A stretch of DNA of 64,000 nt. It comes from Marinobacter sp. DY40_1A1. Its GTDB lineage: Bacteria; Pseudomonadota; Gammaproteobacteria; Pseudomonadales; Oleiphilaceae. How positions within the stretch are numbered: the stretch's first letter is position 1; every line of letters begins with the position of its first letter. The DNA is taken from positions 62,001 through 126,000 of the forward strand of contig NZ_VCHA01000003.1 in NCBI RefSeq assembly GCF_016597815.1, written 5' to 3'. The notes under the pieces are model-generated. The model made no database searches. It saw only the letters and a list, made by a program, of their open reading frames with translations, and had not been told where the DNA came from. The translations under genes and the position numbers were made by a program. Below are positions 62,164-64,000 of the stretch, piece after piece.

Positions 62164-63408
62164 TCAGGGCTGGTGCTGCTCGCAGCGGTCGTCAACCCCG
62201 GGCCGGAACTCCCCGGGCTGGCTGACCCGTAACAGCGGCTCACCACAGGGTGCTTCACTCTCACTTGCCTGCTGACAAACCGGGTTCTCGTAGTGCGCAA
62301 GCCATTGCAGGTATGCAGGCTCGTTCATGCCACAACGTTCCGCCGCATAGGCAGTGGGATTGCTAAAGTAGGTTTCAATTTGATCATAAGGCAGGGTCAG
62401 GTGGCCGACACCGGGGTGGTAGGCCACCAGAAAAACCAACTCGGTCTTGAGGTGCCTCAATACGGTGTTTTCCATGGGTTCCCGGTGCCGGAGCTCGTGC
62501 ACTTCCTGCTCCAGGGCAACCAGCTTTTCATCCCGATGTTCCAGCTCCCGCTGTTTACGATCCAACTGCTCCCGGAGCAAAACCAGTTCTGCCGTCACAT
62601 TGGCATCACCGCGTTCTTTGACGGCTCCACCAGAAGCCATTTGCTCCTGCATGGTGAGGTATTGCTGATTCCGTTCCGCCAGGCGTTGTTTCAGTTGTTC
62701 GTTGTTCAGGCTTTGGCGCTCGCACTTCTGCTCCAGATCACCAATTTCATTACTTAGCGCTCTGATTTCCAGCCGATGCTCTCGCTGCACCTCAGTCAGC
62801 ATGTCGCGGTGTACGCTTTGCAGTGTTTTAATACGCAAGCGTTGTTCACGGATCAGTTGGGCAAGGCGCGCACGATCAGCACCGGTGCGGGATTCATCGT
62901 CCAAAGCAGAATCCTGCTCCCCGGCACGCAGGACAGGGATATTTTCTTCTTCGGGCTCAACAAGGCGGAATTTAAGCGCGTTGGCTTTGACCGCTTTTCG
63001 AATTAGTTGGAAATGGTTGTTACCCGGCGTCATATCCGGGTCCCATAACTCAGAGGCATATTGGGGGTCCGGGCAAAGGCTTCGACAGACCAGGCGAATC
63101 GCGCCGCCTCCCATATTCGGACCTTTTGCACCTTTGCGCGCAAGCTCTTCAATAGGCACATTCCAGCTGCTGTCAGCTCTGCCTTCCTCATCAAACCAGA
63201 TGCGGAAAAACACAAGCGAACGCACGAGAAGGTCGCCGCCAACCTCCACAAGAACGGCTTTCACATCCGTTTCAGCAAGGTCTGATAGCCCTACATAGCC
63301 GTCCAGAAAAGCGCCAAACTCGCTGGCCCGCATCTGCCGAGCCACCTCGTTGCCCTCTATAAAGAAAACCGCCGAATAATCATCCGTTGCCTGGCGGGCA
63401 GATACCAT
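62164..63408 (-). CDS. Coiled-coil protein of unknown function
   Basis: A 414-residue soluble protein. The N-terminal globular part (about 1-150) has LVRSLVFFRIWFDEEGRADS, AKGPNMGGGAIRLVCRSLCP and PGNNHFQLIRKAVKANAL. The middle (about 175-320) is a long coiled coil (REHRLEIRALSNEIGDLEQK; LREQLDRKQRELEHRDEKLV). The C-terminal part (about 325-380) has HLKTELVFLVAYHPGVGHLT, then IETYFSNPTAYAAERCG. No signal peptide or membrane helix. GGGGAG precedes the ATG. It probably belongs to a conserved marine/Pseudomonas-type family, but I recognise no name. It stands alone between nadK and fadH. Confidence 0.8.
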   Translation of the reverse strand: MVSARQATDDYSAVFFIEGNEVARQMRASEFGAFLDGYVGLSDLAETDVKAVLVEVGGDLLVRSLVFFRIWFDEEGRADSSWNVPIEELARKGAKGPNMGGGAIRLVCRSLCPDPQYASELWDPDMTPGNNHFQLIRKAVKANALKFRLVEPEEENIPVLRAGEQDSALDDESRTGADRARLAQLIREQRLRIKTLQSVHRDMLTEVQREHRLEIRALSNEIGDLEQKCERQSLNNEQLKQRLAERNQQYLTMQEQMASGGAVKERGDANVTAELVLLREQLDRKQRELEHRDEKLVALEQEVHELRHREPMENTVLRHLKTELVFLVAYHPGVGHLTLPYDQIETYFSNPTAYAAERCGMNEPAYLQWLAHYENPVCQQASESEAPCGEPLLRVSQPGEFRPGVDDRCEQHQP

Positions 63409-63429
63409 TACAGACTCCCCAAAATCGAA

Positions 63430-63467
63430 AAACTCTCTGACAGACTAAAAGTCTACTCAGAGAGTTT
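63430..63467 (-). terminator. Terminator of fadH
   Basis: AAACTCTCTGA and TCAGAGAGTTT form the outer stem; AGACT-AAA-AGTCT forms an inner one. On the minus strand it is followed by TTTTTCG, 35 bp after the fadH stop. Confidence 0.88.
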
Positions 63468-63501
63468 CCGATGCAAAGGTAAAAACTGCAATGTTTTGTG
63501 A

Positions 63502-64000
63502 TCAGATCTGAGATGCCAGTCGGCTACCCTGATCAATCGCACGTTTGGCATCCAGTTCTGCCGCAACATCTGATCCGCCGATCAGGTGCACTGGCAGCGC
63601 TGCCGCTTCAAGCCCACCTTGCAGTTCACGCAACGGCTCCTGGCCGGCACACAAAATGATGGTATCTACCGGCAACACCCGGTCTTCACCCTGCTCTGCA
63701 CCCTTCGCGGTGACTGTGATGTGCAGGCCTTCGTCATCAATCTTGCGGTAAGCCACACCCGGCACCATCTGAACCTTACGGTTTTTGAGGGACGTTCTGT
63801 GAATCCATCCGGTGGTTTTACCCAGGTTCTTACCCACTTTGGACGCCTTACGCTGCAGCAGGAAAACTTCGCGGGCAGGCTCGGGAACTTCAGCCTTCAT
63901 ACCCTGAACACCACCACGATGTTCCACTGTCAGATCCACCCCCCACTCGCGCATGAAGTGGTCAGTATCCAGTGCGGCTGAGGTGCCCTTGTGCACGATA
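63502..64000 (-). CDS. fadH: 2,4-dienoyl-CoA reductase (3' part, runs off window)
   Basis: The last 165 residues of an FAD/FMN/4Fe-4S enzyme that reduces 2,4-dienoyl-CoA with NADPH during oxidation of unsaturated fatty acids. The visible end has LLQRKASKVGKNLGKTTGWI, HRTSLKNRKVQMVPGVAYRK, VDTIILCAGQEPLREL and HLIGGSDVAAELDAKRAIDQ, typical of the C-terminal NADPH/FAD domain of FadH. The frame is open to base 64000. The N-terminal TIM-barrel and iron-sulfur parts lie outside. It links functionally to the crotonase-type gene at 16499. Confidence 0.9.
   Translation of the reverse strand, partial: IVHKGTSAALDTDHFMREWGVDLTVEHRGGVQGMKAEVPEPAREVFLLQRKASKVGKNLGKTTGWIHRTSLKNRKVQMVPGVAYRKIDDEGLHITVTAKGAEQGEDRVLPVDTIILCAGQEPLRELQGGLEAAALPVHLIGGSDVAAELDAKRAIDQGSRLASQI

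Overview
The window looks like chromosomal DNA of a marine gammaproteobacterium, most probably Marinobacter or a close relative. This rests on gene content and order (thrS-infC-rpmI-rplT-pheS-pheT-ihfA-merR, DUF1329/YCF48/RND, TRAP-TAXI and BCCT transporters, many fatty-acid-type CoA enzymes), on moderate GC and on protein style. It is inference; no database was searched. There are no insertion sequences, CRISPR arrays, rRNA genes or phage genes. One tRNA gene, tRNA-Pro(GGG), is present.

Layout. 1-10 kb: the start of a Clp_N-like gene cut by the window edge, gloA, a DUF1853 gene, then a minus-strand type VI secretion module: vgrG, a VasX-like membrane-toxin gene, a first 357-aa membrane protein, a small zinc-ribbon membrane protein and a second, paralogous 357-aa membrane protein. 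10-17 kb: two MDR-family oxidoreductases, a glycerate-kinase-like P-loop kinase, selO, class I fumarase and a crotonase-family enzyme. 17.6-25.4 kb: a large VolA-like lipoprotein lipase, an AMACR-type CoA enzyme divergent from an AraC-family regulator, an exported repeat protein and rmuC. 25.7-29.5 kb: a small unknown gene and a three-gene envelope operon (retropepsin-like lipoprotein, inactive transglutaminase with 7 TM, ATP-grasp ligase). 29.6-33.4 kb: BCCT transporter, FMN glutamate-synthase-like protein and tRNA-Pro. 33.5-38.4 kb: sulfate ABC transporter (sbp-cysTWA), then a Crp/Fnr regulator divergent from a DUF2892 membrane protein. 38.4-45.8 kb: the translation operon thrS-infC-rpmI-rplT-pheS-pheT-ihfA-merR with its control elements. 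46-49.7 kb: fused TRAP permease plus TAXI binding protein. 49.9-55 kb: RND/MMPL transporter, YCF48-like and DUF1329 proteins. 55.2-59 kb: pepN, DUF2797, yeaC. 59-64 kb: rhomboid protease, a metallophosphatase, nadK, a coiled-coil unknown and the 3' part of fadH.

How the parts work together. Fatty acid and lipid metabolism is spread through the window (lipase, crotonase, AMACR-type enzyme, dienoyl-CoA reductase), beside solute import systems suited to seawater (BCCT, TRAP-TAXI, sulfate ABC). The vgrG module is built as a delivery-plus-toxin cassette: the vgrG, toxin and first partner genes overlap by 4 bp each (GTGA, ATGA), and a second diverged copy of the partner lies downstream.

Most notable new signal: the 166-base gap between yeaC and the rhomboid gene holds a near-consensus Fur box overlapping a strong plus-strand promoter. 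A 5' hairpin follows, then a pyrimidine-rich linker and a canonical Rho-independent terminator. This is the architecture of an iron-repressed small RNA of about 88 nt, a candidate analogue of RyhB/PrrF. Other control elements that can be read directly are an AUU start codon for infC, a terminator-type attenuator before pheS, a perfect 20-bp palindrome upstream of the BCCT gene and a symmetrical site between the Crp/Fnr and DUF2892 genes.
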